From positions 367,109-431,108 of the forward strand of contig NZ_FOQO01000004.1 in the NCBI RefSeq assembly GCF_900113765.1: DNA of 64,000 nucleotides, given 5' to 3'. A model generated the notes under the pieces. It did no database searches and had not been told where the DNA came from. It saw only the letters and a program-made list of their open reading frames with translations. Position 1 is the stretch's first letter; each line of letters begins with the position of its first letter. Below, one piece after another: positions 26,911 to 35,228 of the stretch. This stretch comes from Parapedobacter indicus. GTDB lineage: Bacteria > Bacteroidota > Bacteroidia > Sphingobacteriales > Sphingobacteriaceae. The position numbers and the translations under genes were made by a program.

Positions 26911-29900
26911 TTAAAAAGTGACACTTAATCCCAACAGATACTGGCGTGGGACGGGATAAACCCCCATATCCACGCCCGGAGCAGTAAAATCAGATGAATA
27001 CTGGCTTACTTCCGGGTCCATGCCGCTGTAACCCGTGACCGTGAACAGGTTGGTGACACTGGCATATACTCTTAGGTTGGAAACCTTGCCCTGAAACATG
27101 CGATCCGCGGGAAGTGTGTAACCCAGCTGAAGGTTTCGCATCCGGAAAAAGCTACCATCTTGCACATAATAGCTGGATGATTGATACTCAATAGTTGGCG
27201 CCTTGGCGTGTGGTGAAGGCATCATACTGTTGGGATTACTCGGGCTCCAAGCATTCAGTGTACGGGTGCTCACGGCGCCGGGAAACGCATAAAAGTCGGT
27301 ATACTGGCGAGTAAGATCAAAGAGTTCGTTACCTTGCGATCCATTGAAAAACATGTTGATATCAAAGCGTTTGTAAGAAGCGCCCAAGCTGACGGAATAG
27401 ATGAAATCCGGGTGTGGATTTCCGATAACCGTTCGGTCATTCCCATCAATTACACCGTCGGGAGTCCCATCCGGACCTGATATATCGGCAAATTTAAAGC
27501 CGCCTATCCGGGCATTTTCATACGATGCACTGTTGGCGATATCGGCATCGTCTTGATAAATACCTGCCACTTGATATCCATAAAAGGCACCCAATGGCGC
27601 ACCGGCTTTCAATACGGAAGTGGTCACTCCACGCAGTGTTAAATAAGGCTGTTCGGTAACGGAGGGTGCTAGTTCGACAATATCGTTCGTATACCGGGAG
27701 AAAAACACCCCCGCATCAAACTGGAAGGCATCGTCGTCGCCTGACGGGGAAAAATAGTGGTAATTCAGCGATACCTCAAATCCAGCATTCTTAATATCGC
27801 CGGAGTTGACAAACGGTGACGAACCGGTTCCTACCGCCGCAGAAGGTTGTGGAACCGGATACAGCACGCCGCTCGTCCGCCTGTCAAACCAGTCAATTGC
27901 GCCGTCAATCGTGCGGTTGAAAAGGGTGAAGTCAAGGCCAACGTTAATCGATTTCAGCTCTTCCCACTTCACCGATGGGTTATCGTAGTTATTGGTCCAC
28001 AACCCGCTGGAAAGGTCGTTGCCGCCGGCAATGGGATAAAAAGACTGATTGACACCCGAAGCATACCTTCTCAGGTATTGGAATGTGGGAATGCGTTGGT
28101 TGCCCGTAGTACCATAACCTGCCCGGAGCTTTAAGTCATCCATCCAAGCCGCCGTCGCCATAAAATTCTCACTGGACAACCGCCAGGCAACGCTTGCAGC
28201 AGGAAACAGGCCATACCGATTATCTGGCCCGAATGCAGAAGACCCGTCACGGCGGAGGGTTGCCGATACCAAATACCGGTCTTTAAATGCGTAATCGGCC
28301 CGCCCGAAAATCGAAAACAGCGAACCTTCAGAACCTTCACTTTCGGCACGGGTGGTTGCCGCCGTGTTTAAGTAGTAATAATTCAGGTCACCGGCGATGA
28401 AAAAGTCATTACCATATCCCCTGGTTTCATGCCAATTTGATTCCACGGCTTCGGTACCTACCAGCAAGGTGAGGTCATGCGCATCATTGAACACGTTCTT
28501 ATACGTCGCGGTATTGGTCCATGTCCATTCCGAATTATACCCTTGCGGCTCTTGCAACGTATTATTTGTAAAACTTCCTTCAGAACGCTCCGGGTTGGGA
28601 TACCCGATGGATTTGCTGTGGTAGTTTTCGTAGCGCAGCCCAAAAGTAGTCCGGAAGCTCAAGCCTTTCGCCAATTTGATGTCTGCGAATGTACTACCGA
28701 AAAACTGGCCGCTGTTGTTGCTATTGTCCTTTGCGCGATACAGCACGGACAGGGGATTGTCCGCATTCCCCATTTTATCGCCGCGCGTACCTGCAAAATT
28801 ACCCATGATATCGTAAACAGGGACGATGGTTTGAATGCGGTACGCCCAGCCGATGGGCGATCCTTCTCCCTGATAGTCTCCGGCCCTGTTGACATTCACG
28901 CCGAAGCCATTGCCCCGGGTGTGGGAATACTGCATGTTTTCGCCGATCGTCACCCGGTCGTCCAAAAAGCTGAATGTCGTATTGCTACGGATGGTATAGC
29001 GCTCGAATCCGGTATATTTATAGGTACCTTCCTGCTTGAATGCCCCTCCGCTTATGGCATATGTGGAGTTTTCACCCCCGCCCAGTATACTCAATTGGTA
29101 ATTTTGCATGGGCGCGTTTTGTGTAATGGCATCAAACCAGTTGGTACCGGTTTTATTCGCACGGGTAATCTGATAAAACTGGGCCGGATCCATCGCGTAA
29201 TTATATTTAGCAGGATCTGCATCTGCTTCTGTGATATTGTGACCGGTCGTCGTACCCGCCAAAAGGTAATCGGGCAGTACCGGATTATCCGGGTCCGAAC
29301 CGTAATTTGTACCGGTTGTTTCACTCATACCAGGAGCTTGCGCCGGATCACCGGTATTCTTGAAGCGCTGGTACACATACTCCGCAAACTGCTGCGGATT
29401 CAGGAATTCAGGAAACCGATTCCGTTGCGGACTTTGCGTACCATAATAGGCGTCAAAGGTGATTTTCGGCGCACCCTTCTGGCCTTTTCGGGTGGTAATG
29501 ATGACGACACCGTTATTTGCCCGGGCCCCGTAAATGGAAGCGGCGGAAGCATCTTTCAATACCTGCATGGATTCGATATCGTTTGCATTCAGCCATCCCA
29601 GTTTTCCTTCATAAGGCATCCCGTCAATCACATACAGGGGATCGTTATTATTGATGGTGCTGAATCCTCTGATGCGTATCTGGGGCGTAGCGCCAGGTGC
29701 GCCGTCGTTGATGATCTGCACACCGGTGGCTTTGCCCTGAAGGGCTTCAATGGGGCTGGCGGCCGGTTGTTGTTTTAGGTCCTTTATACTGACAACGGCC
29801 ACAGAGCCGGTCAAGTCTTTCACACGTTGCGCCGAGTAACCGGTTACCACCACCTCGTCCAACGTACTGAGTGACGGCTGTAAAGCAATTTCATAGACGT

Positions 29901-30465
29901 GCTGGTTATTATCTACCACAAATTCCTGCGGCACATACCCAACGTAGCTGACTTCCACCACTTCCTTGGGTTGTACGGTTAAAGAGAACTGGCCGTCATC
30001 GTTGGTACTCGTACCCCGGTCTGTCCCCTTCACTTTCACGGCCGCGCCCACAATCGGCCCGTTATTGGCCGCATCAGTAACCTTGCCGGCAATGGTTATA
30101 TCCTGAAAAACACTGAATAGCAGAACTTTTTCGTTTTCGATCTTATACCCAATCCCCAACGGCCTAAAAACCTGATTAAGAACATCTGATAAATCACCGT
30201 AAAGATCTGCGGTCTTAATTTTACGATCGGCTTTAATCGCAGATGAGCTGTAGATAAAATGAGCACCCGATTGATTTTCCAAGGACGCGATCATTTGCTT
30301 AATGGTGACACGCTTGGCAGATAATTCAATCCTTTTGTCTAAAACACCCTGTGCGTCCGCTTCTTTCGCATGGGTGGAAAATACCACAATCGACGTGATA
30401 AGGGCATATAAAAAGGTTAGTCTCATCGCAGTTTTGGTTAACGCAATAATTCGATCTTTTTTCAT
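26911..30465 (-). CDS. SusC/RagA family TonB-linked outer-membrane receptor with STN signalling domain
   Basis: The 1184-residue protein has a signal peptide (to about 39), an STN domain (about 45-115, KRVTIKQMIASLENQSGAHF), a carboxypeptidase-regulatory-like domain (about 122-195), TonB box EVVVTGYSAQRVKDLTGS, plug signature DASAASIYGARANNGVVII and a barrel ending LLGLSVTF. The STN domain is known to contact a FecR anti-sigma factor, and a FecR and an ECF sigma gene lie directly upstream, so uptake and gene control are probably coupled through them. A 364-base leader with three hairpins separates it from fecR. Confidence 0.95.
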   Translation of the reverse strand: MKKDRIIALTKTAMRLTFLYALITSIVVFSTHAKEADAQGVLDKRIELSAKRVTIKQMIASLENQSGAHFIYSSSAIKADRKIKTADLYGDLSDVLNQVFRPLGIGYKIENEKVLLFSVFQDITIAGKVTDAANNGPIVGAAVKVKGTDRGTSTNDDGQFSLTVQPKEVVEVSYVGYVPQEFVVDNNQHVYEIALQPSLSTLDEVVVTGYSAQRVKDLTGSVAVVSIKDLKQQPAASPIEALQGKATGVQIINDGAPGATPQIRIRGFSTINNNDPLYVIDGMPYEGKLGWLNANDIESMQVLKDASAASIYGARANNGVVIITTRKGQKGAPKITFDAYYGTQSPQRNRFPEFLNPQQFAEYVYQRFKNTGDPAQAPGMSETTGTNYGSDPDNPVLPDYLLAGTTTGHNITEADADPAKYNYAMDPAQFYQITRANKTGTNWFDAITQNAPMQNYQLSILGGGENSTYAISGGAFKQEGTYKYTGFERYTIRSNTTFSFLDDRVTIGENMQYSHTRGNGFGVNVNRAGDYQGEGSPIGWAYRIQTIVPVYDIMGNFAGTRGDKMGNADNPLSVLYRAKDNSNNSGQFFGSTFADIKLAKGLSFRTTFGLRYENYHSKSIGYPNPERSEGSFTNNTLQEPQGYNSEWTWTNTATYKNVFNDAHDLTLLVGTEAVESNWHETRGYGNDFFIAGDLNYYYLNTAATTRAESEGSEGSLFSIFGRADYAFKDRYLVSATLRRDGSSAFGPDNRYGLFPAASVAWRLSSENFMATAAWMDDLKLRAGYGTTGNQRIPTFQYLRRYASGVNQSFYPIAGGNDLSSGLWTNNYDNPSVKWEELKSINVGLDFTLFNRTIDGAIDWFDRRTSGVLYPVPQPSAAVGTGSSPFVNSGDIKNAGFEVSLNYHYFSPSGDDDAFQFDAGVFFSRYTNDIVELAPSVTEQPYLTLRGVTTSVLKAGAPLGAFYGYQVAGIYQDDADIANSASYENARIGGFKFADISGPDGTPDGVIDGNDRTVIGNPHPDFIYSVSLGASYKRFDINMFFNGSQGNELFDLTRQYTDFYAFPGAVSTRTLNAWSPSNPNSMMPSPHAKAPTIEYQSSSYYVQDGSFFRMRNLQLGYTLPADRMFQGKVSNLRVYASVTNLFTVTGYSGMDPEVSQYSSDFTAPGVDMGVYPVPRQYLLGLSVTF

Positions 30466-30829
30466 ATTTTTGAAAAATTATGGTTCGTAAACGGATTTTT
30501 TGAACTGTAAATTAAACCCGGAACAAATCGGTTCCGGATCACGGCCGGCAATACCCCCATATTGCCGGTTTTTGTTATCAAGTCTTCGGTTTTCCCATAT
30601 TCATATTTATTTGGTTCAACATAATTGGCTGTCGTCAATAGCTTTTGTTTGAAAAAACACCAAAAAAAGCCTTGAATACCCTAACAAGGTTGGAGTATGG
30701 AAACAGTTTTATTTAAATATATTGGTTGGCAACGCCTGCCCGTTGCCTAGCATTTGGGTTAAGTTTTGTTATCTTTCATCATTTTGTGCATGAGTGTGTT
30801 TGGTTATATAACTGTGTTTTCTGTGATCA
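30466..30829 (-). other. Leader between fecR and the STN-type susC, with three hairpins
   Basis: There is no gene here. I see CCGGAAC/GTTCCGG (30518-30524 and 30531-30537), CCGGCAATA/TATTGCCGG (30545-30553 and 30560-30568) and GGCAACG/CGTTGCC (30728-30734 and 30741-30747), all perfect. The last may end the fecR message; the first two lie 50-100 bases before susC, probably in its 5' leader. None is followed by a T-run on the minus strand. Confidence 0.55.
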
Positions 30830-31879
30830 TTATTTATCCTTCAGGAAAATCGTCGTGCCGATTACCTCATACCGGGTGTCGGTAACCATACAGATGATAT
30901 CCAGCTGTTTAAATAATCCGATACCGCTGATATCCCCTGTGAACGTAATATGTGATAATCCATTATCTGCCACCACATCCAATGCATACAGTTCACTGAG
31001 TGTTTCAGCCAATGCCGTCATGGGGATGTCGTGGAATGGTCCGCGACATATTGCATCCCCCCGTTCGCTAACCGGCAGTGGGTTCTCCGTTACCGTTTCC
31101 TTCAGGCTTTTGGGCATCAATACCGCTTTTTGGTTTGTCGTAACCGATGCTTTTGGCGGAGTGGACAAAATCCGTTCCACGATATTACGACTTCCTGCAT
31201 TGTAGAATACATCCACCTTGCCCGAATAAACAATGACTTCACCCTTGGCATTGCCCTTGGGGGCCATTATCTTAAATTTCGTTCCCAGTACCTTAGTGAT
31301 CATTCCCTCATGAAAAACCCAAAAAGGGTTACTTTTGTTCGCCACTACCGAAAAAAAAGCATTCCCCACTAAACGGACTTCCCGACGACCTTCGGTAAAG
31401 CGCTTTGGGTATTCGAGCGAGGCCTCCGGGTATAACTCAACCAGTGATTCGTCAGACAGGATAATATTCATACGGTGTTCGGTGTCGTTCTTTACCAATA
31501 CGATGTTGCTATCGACCTTCGCAGTTCCTGAAGTAAACGTAGGTACTACGGGATAGCAAACCAGACGAAGATAGGCGGCTGTACCACCCACAATTAGCAA
31601 AATGGCGGCAGCGGCGATTGCCAACCCATATCGGATGCGCCGGTACGGCGTCATCGACCTTACATTTTCATTGGCTGCAGCTTGGGCATCATTTACCTGG
31701 TCGTGAATTTTTTTCCACAGCGCATCTTCAATGGTATGTAAATTCGAGGGATTAATTCCGAATTGCTCGTTTCCATCATCAAGCAGGCGATACCAATGAT
31801 CCACCAACTGCTCCTCCGCTGGTGAGCACCGGCCGTCTAAATAGCGTTGCAATAACTGATGAAAACTTTTTCTACCCAT
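30830..31879 (-). CDS. FecR family anti-sigma factor
   Basis: The 349-residue protein has an N-terminal cytoplasmic helix region (LLQRYLDGRCSPAEEQLVDHW), a membrane helix at about 82-104 (GLAIAAAAILLIVGGTAAY), a periplasmic FecR domain (VKNDTEHRMNIILSDESLVE, VFHEGMITKVLGTKFKI) and a C-terminal DUF4974/STN-like domain ending TTIFLKDK. It should hold the neighbouring ECF sigma factor until the STN-type SusC signals ligand. It lies 70 bases after the sigma gene on the same strand. Confidence 0.92.
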   Translation of the reverse strand: MGRKSFHQLLQRYLDGRCSPAEEQLVDHWYRLLDDGNEQFGINPSNLHTIEDALWKKIHDQVNDAQAAANENVRSMTPYRRIRYGLAIAAAAILLIVGGTAAYLRLVCYPVVPTFTSGTAKVDSNIVLVKNDTEHRMNIILSDESLVELYPEASLEYPKRFTEGRREVRLVGNAFFSVVANKSNPFWVFHEGMITKVLGTKFKIMAPKGNAKGEVIVYSGKVDVFYNAGSRNIVERILSTPPKASVTTNQKAVLMPKSLKETVTENPLPVSERGDAICRGPFHDIPMTALAETLSELYALDVVADNGLSHITFTGDISGIGLFKQLDIICMVTDTRYEVIGTTIFLKDK

Positions 31880-31949
31880 TTTGCTGTGGTGTTTGTTATC
31901 CGCCAGTATTAGGTAGTCTATTGAAGCGGGGCAATCCCTAATTTTTTTT

Positions 31950-32534
31950 TTAGAAAAATGCGGGAAGTAGCAATGCCACAGTGAGGAAGTCTTTCAAAAC
32001 AAGGCGCAGCGTCTTCAGTGACTGGGTGATATGATATTCTACCGCCTTTTCAGACAAGTTCAGTTTTTTTGCGATCTCTTTCACTGAGTAGTATTCCGCA
32101 CGACTTAACGTATAGATAATTTTGGTTTTGGGCGGCATCATGGCTACACCCTTGTCAATAGCCTCATTAAGTTCTTTGATGCGGACGGACACTTCTACAG
32201 GATTTTGGCCATCGTATTGATCGCGGAGAACATGCAACGAGTAAGCCTCCTCATGGGGTTGTGCCTTCAGGTACGTGATAAACCGGAAGCGTACTGCAGC
32301 AAATAGGTAGGTTCCAATATTACGGATCTCGACGGATTTTCGTTTTTCCCACAGGGATACAAATACACTTTGTGTAATATCCTCGGCCAGGTTAGTATCT
32401 CCAGACCGACGTAACACCTGCGCATAACAACGTTGCCAATATCGTTTATACAGCTCCTCAAACGCAGCTTGGTCATCATTGCCTAAGCGAATCAGCAATT
32501 CCGAATCTGTGTCGACCGTAGGTTTGTTCAACAA
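31950..32534 (-). CDS. ECF RNA polymerase sigma factor (FecI-like)
   Basis: The 194-residue protein has region 2 (AAFEELYKRYWQRCYAQVLR, DITQSVFVSLWEKR) and region 4 with a helix-turn-helix (YSVKEIAKKLNLSEKAVEYH). It is of the type paired with FecR and SusC in Bacteroidota. The start is TTG at 32534, since no ATG fits and a promoter lies 25 bases upstream. Target promoters are probably those of the downstream fecR-susCD unit, but I did not identify the recognised sequence. Confidence 0.92.
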   Translation of the reverse strand: MLNKPTVDTDSELLIRLGNDDQAAFEELYKRYWQRCYAQVLRRSGDTNLAEDITQSVFVSLWEKRKSVEIRNIGTYLFAAVRFRFITYLKAQPHEEAYSLHVLRDQYDGQNPVEVSVRIKELNEAIDKGVAMMPPKTKIIYTLSRAEYYSVKEIAKKLNLSEKAVEYHITQSLKTLRLVLKDFLTVALLLPAFF

Positions 32535-32558
32535 GATAATTTAGCTCCTTGGTTGACA

Positions 32559-32590
32559 CAAACTTATCAATTTGATTACACTTATGCAAG
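32559..32590 (-). promoter_or_regulatory. Promoter of the ECF sigma gene
   Basis: On the minus strand CTTG (32587-32590), 20 bases, TAAGTTTG (32559-32566). The -7 box is perfect. Confidence 0.75.
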
Positions 32591-32673
32591 AATTCCAATT
32601 ATTAATTCACGTAGCCCCGTATTTTTCCTTCACGCGGAATAAAAAGGAGTGAATTGGTTTGTTAAAAACTGCG

Positions 32674-32681
32674 TATCTTTG
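32674..32681 (+). promoter_or_regulatory. -7 box directly before mqnC
   Basis: TATCTTTG fits TAnnTTTG and ends only 5 bases before the ATG at 32687, so the transcript would have almost no leader. No clear -33 box was found. Confidence 0.55.
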
Positions 32682-32686
32682 CGATC

Positions 32687-33811
32687 ATGAACGTTGACAA
32701 ATTGCTTGGACGTGCATTGGATTTCGAATTTCTTTCGATTGAAGAAGGAATTCATCTGTATAAGCATGCGCCAATTGCAGATCTAGGTTATGTGGCTAAT
32801 GAATTGCGTAAAATACAGGTGCCACACGGCAAAGTTACCTGGCAGATTGATCGCAATGTCAACACAACCAATGTCTGCATCGCTAACTGTAAGTTCTGTA
32901 ATTTTTTTCGCCGGCCGGGGCATGAAGAAAGTTATATCACAGATATCGAAACTTACAAGCGAAAAATCGAGGAAACTTTCCGATACGGTGGGGATCAGTT
33001 ATTGTTACAGGGTGGGCACCATCCGGACCTAGGCTTGGCATTTTATACCGATCTTTTTAAGAAGCTAAAACACCTATATCCCACATTGCGGTTACATTCG
33101 CTTGGTCCCCCCGAGGTAGCGCATATTGCCAAGCTGGAGCAGATGTCTCATATCGATGTGTTGCGCGCACTGAAAGACGCGGGGTTGGACTCATTACCGG
33201 GCGCGGGTGCGGAAATATTGAACGACCGTGTGCGAAGGTTGATATCAAAAGGTAAATGTGGTGGCAAAGAGTGGCTCGATGTGATGCGAGCCGCGCACCA
33301 GATTAATTTACCTACTTCGGCTACGATGATGTTCGGCCATATCGAAACCCTGGAAGAACGATTTGAACACCTCACTTGGATCCGGCAGGTACAGGAAGAG
33401 CGACCAGCGGATGCCTACGGATTTATTGCATTTATTCCTTGGCCTTTTCAAGACGACGGTACCCTCCTCAGACGACTCCGTGGAATTACCAACAATGTGA
33501 CAGGCGATGAATACCTCCGCATGATTGCATTAAGCCGCATCATGTTACCTAACATTAAAAACATTCAAGCTTCTTGGCTTACGGTAGGAAAACAGGTGGC
33601 ACAACTTTGCCTGCACGCCGGGGCGAATGATTTCGGATCGATCATGATCGAAGAGAATGTCGTATCGGCTGCTGGAGCTCCACACCGCTTTACCTCCAAG
33701 TCCATCCAGGAGGCCATCCGTGAAGCGGGGTTCCAACCTCAGCTCCGCACGCAGAAATACGAATTCAGGGACATACCGAATACCATGGTCGAGCAGGTTA
33801 TTGACTATTAA
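32687..33811 (+). CDS. mqnC: Cyclic dehypoxanthinyl futalosine synthase (radical SAM)
   Basis: This 374-residue radical SAM enzyme of the futalosine menaquinone pathway cyclises dehypoxanthine futalosine. The cluster motif is CIANCKFC (CxxxCxxC), followed by QLLLQGGHHPDLGLAFY, DSLPGAGAEIL, TSATMMFGHIET, FIAFIPWPFQ and SIMIEENVVSAAG, all standard for MqnC rather than MqnE. Start ATG 32687 matches the family. It is divergent from the sigma gene and lies 15 bases before scpB. The other mqn genes are not in the window. Confidence 0.95.
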   Translation: MNVDKLLGRALDFEFLSIEEGIHLYKHAPIADLGYVANELRKIQVPHGKVTWQIDRNVNTTNVCIANCKFCNFFRRPGHEESYITDIETYKRKIEETFRYGGDQLLLQGGHHPDLGLAFYTDLFKKLKHLYPTLRLHSLGPPEVAHIAKLEQMSHIDVLRALKDAGLDSLPGAGAEILNDRVRRLISKGKCGGKEWLDVMRAAHQINLPTSATMMFGHIETLEERFEHLTWIRQVQEERPADAYGFIAFIPWPFQDDGTLLRRLRGITNNVTGDEYLRMIALSRIMLPNIKNIQASWLTVGKQVAQLCLHAGANDFGSIMIEENVVSAAGAPHRFTSKSIQEAIREAGFQPQLRTQKYEFRDIPNTMVEQVIDY

Positions 33812-33826
33812 CAAATAGAAACCAAC

Positions 33827-34390
33827 TTGGAAAATGTAGTTCAACAGGTAGAAGCCCTGATATACGCTTCGGAGTATGGAATCGGCGTATCCGAAATTCG
33901 GCAGGTGCTTGAAGCAATCGCGGGTGTCCCTGTCGACGAAGGGGCAATCCTTGAAGCACTGGAAGACATCAGGAACCGCTACCTGAGCGATAGCCATGTG
34001 ATGGAACTGAAATCGATTAATAACGGCTATCAGTTTCTGACAAAACCGCTCTATTACAGTGCGGTTAATCAACTGCAGGCTCATCGATCGAAGAAGAAAC
34101 TCAGCCAAGCAGCATTGGAGACGCTAGCCATCATCGCCTACCGGCAACCGATCACTAAACTTGAGATCGAGCAGATCCGCGGAGTCAATTGTGACTATTC
34201 CGTGCAACGCCTGCTCGAAAAAGAGCTCATCAAAATCGTTGGCAAGGCTGACACGTTAGGCAAACCCATCCTATACGGAACCAGCGACTTGTTCATGGAC
34301 CATTTCGGAATCGCCAGCACGGCAGACCTGCCGAAGCTCAAAGAGATCGTGCAGAAAGAGGACAACACGATCGGAGAAATCAGTGAGTAA
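33827..34390 (+). CDS. scpB: Segregation and condensation protein B
   Basis: The 187-residue protein carries the two winged-helix domains of ScpB: VEALIYASEYGIGVSEIRQV, then ALETLAIIAYRQPITKLEI and LIKIVGKADTLGKPILYG. ScpB binds the kleisin ScpA in the SMC complex that organises the chromosome. The start is TTG at 33827, chosen because the conserved N-terminus begins immediately after it. It lies 15 bases after mqnC and may be co-transcribed. A small hairpin with a T-run (TGAGT-AACG-ACTCA, 34384-34397) covers the stop and could terminate. Confidence 0.92.
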   Translation: MENVVQQVEALIYASEYGIGVSEIRQVLEAIAGVPVDEGAILEALEDIRNRYLSDSHVMELKSINNGYQFLTKPLYYSAVNQLQAHRSKKKLSQAALETLAIIAYRQPITKLEIEQIRGVNCDYSVQRLLEKELIKIVGKADTLGKPILYGTSDLFMDHFGIASTADLPKLKEIVQKEDNTIGEISE

Positions 34391-34474
34391 CGACTCAATA
34401 TATTTTTTTTAAAAAAAGTGTTTTGATATCAAAAACTTGTTATTTTTATCCTATCAAAAACAATATGCTTTTTA

Positions 34475-34672
34475 ATGATTATGAAAACGCCAATGATGCA
34501 TGACAATGAGTTAGCGATTCTGGAGGATGACGTTTTGGTCTCTTTTGACAATGGTCCCGATGATGAGGATGACGATTCGGATGACCTTTTCGAGGACGGG
34601 GACAATTTCGAATTAGATGAATTGGACTCGCTGGATGAATTTGATGATTTCGATGACGAGGATGATTTTTGA
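34475..34672 (+). CDS. Small, extremely acidic protein
   Basis: Of the 65 residues, 30 are Asp or Glu and only one is Lys; the second half is built of DE repeats such as DEFDDFDDEDDF. I recognise no domain. It lies 84 bases after scpB on the same strand. ATG codons at 34475 and 34481 are both possible starts. Such Asp-rich tails can bind basic proteins or divalent metals, but that is inference. It could be a spurious frame, although low-complexity acidic coding sequence is unlikely to arise by chance. Confidence 0.6.
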   Translation: MIMKTPMMHDNELAILEDDVLVSFDNGPDDEDDDSDDLFEDGDNFELDELDSLDEFDDFDDEDDF

Positions 34673-34757
34673 CAAAAAGTTTCGCATTTGAACAAAAACC
34701 ATACCTGGCAAGAACATAGGATGCTCACGTATCCTTACTGTACTGTGCACTGATTTC

Positions 34758-34804
34758 CACACACATCTACTACGTCTATGATCAGACCTTGGTAGATGTG
34801 TGTG
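34758..34804. repeat. Perfect 13-bp inverted repeat between convergent genes
   Basis: CACACACATCTAC (34758-34770) pairs with GTAGATGTGTGTG (34792-34804) around a 21-base loop. There is no T-run on either side. It lies between the acidic-protein gene and the regulator gene and may be a weak terminator. Confidence 0.5.
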
Positions 34805-34816
34805 TTCTATTGAAGA

Positions 34817-35152
34817 TTACTCCCCCTTTTTATGTAGCTGCTCGTAAAGTTCGATCACTTTCTTCTGAAGTTCGATCACTTCAGCGTCACGTTCCTGGAG
34901 CTTCTTATTCGCAGTCGTCAGTTCTGAAATAAATTTTTTCTCCTCTTCGGAGTCATTGGTGGCCAGCAATTGAACAACTGTCAAGCCAAATAAGCGGGAT
35001 ATTTGGTCCAATCGGGATAAATTGACATCGGTTATGCCAGTTTCGATTTTGGAAAAAGCCGGTATGGATATATCCAACCGCTTGGCCACATCTTCCTGGC
35101 TCCACCCCTTTTGATGTCGTAAGAGTCTGATTTTTTTTCCTAATGCATTCAT
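34817..35152 (-). CDS. XRE-family helix-turn-helix regulator with C-terminal coiled coil
   Basis: In this 111-residue protein, residues 5-60 form a Cro/C1-type helix-turn-helix (KIRLLRHQKGWSQEDVAKRL, DISIPAFSKIETG). The rest (about 68-110) is charged and heptad-like (ELTTANKKLQERDAEVIELQ), probably a dimerising coiled coil. Targets are unknown. It is monocistronic or the last gene of the minus-strand mpl unit. ATG 35152 is the only good start. Confidence 0.88.
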   Translation of the reverse strand: MNALGKKIRLLRHQKGWSQEDVAKRLDISIPAFSKIETGITDVNLSRLDQISRLFGLTVVQLLATNDSEEEKKFISELTTANKKLQERDAEVIELQKKVIELYEQLHKKGE

Positions 35153-35228
35153 TGGTAAGATGATATATGAAATCTAAGTAGTTGTCATAATACGATATTC
35201 TTCTGGCAAACTAATATAATTAAAGTTT

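Noticed and set aside
28477..29778. 433-codon frame opposite the STN-type susC
   Set aside because: It is the antisense of a clear SusC gene, has no recognisable domain and shows the Cys/Ile/Arg-rich look of a shadow frame.
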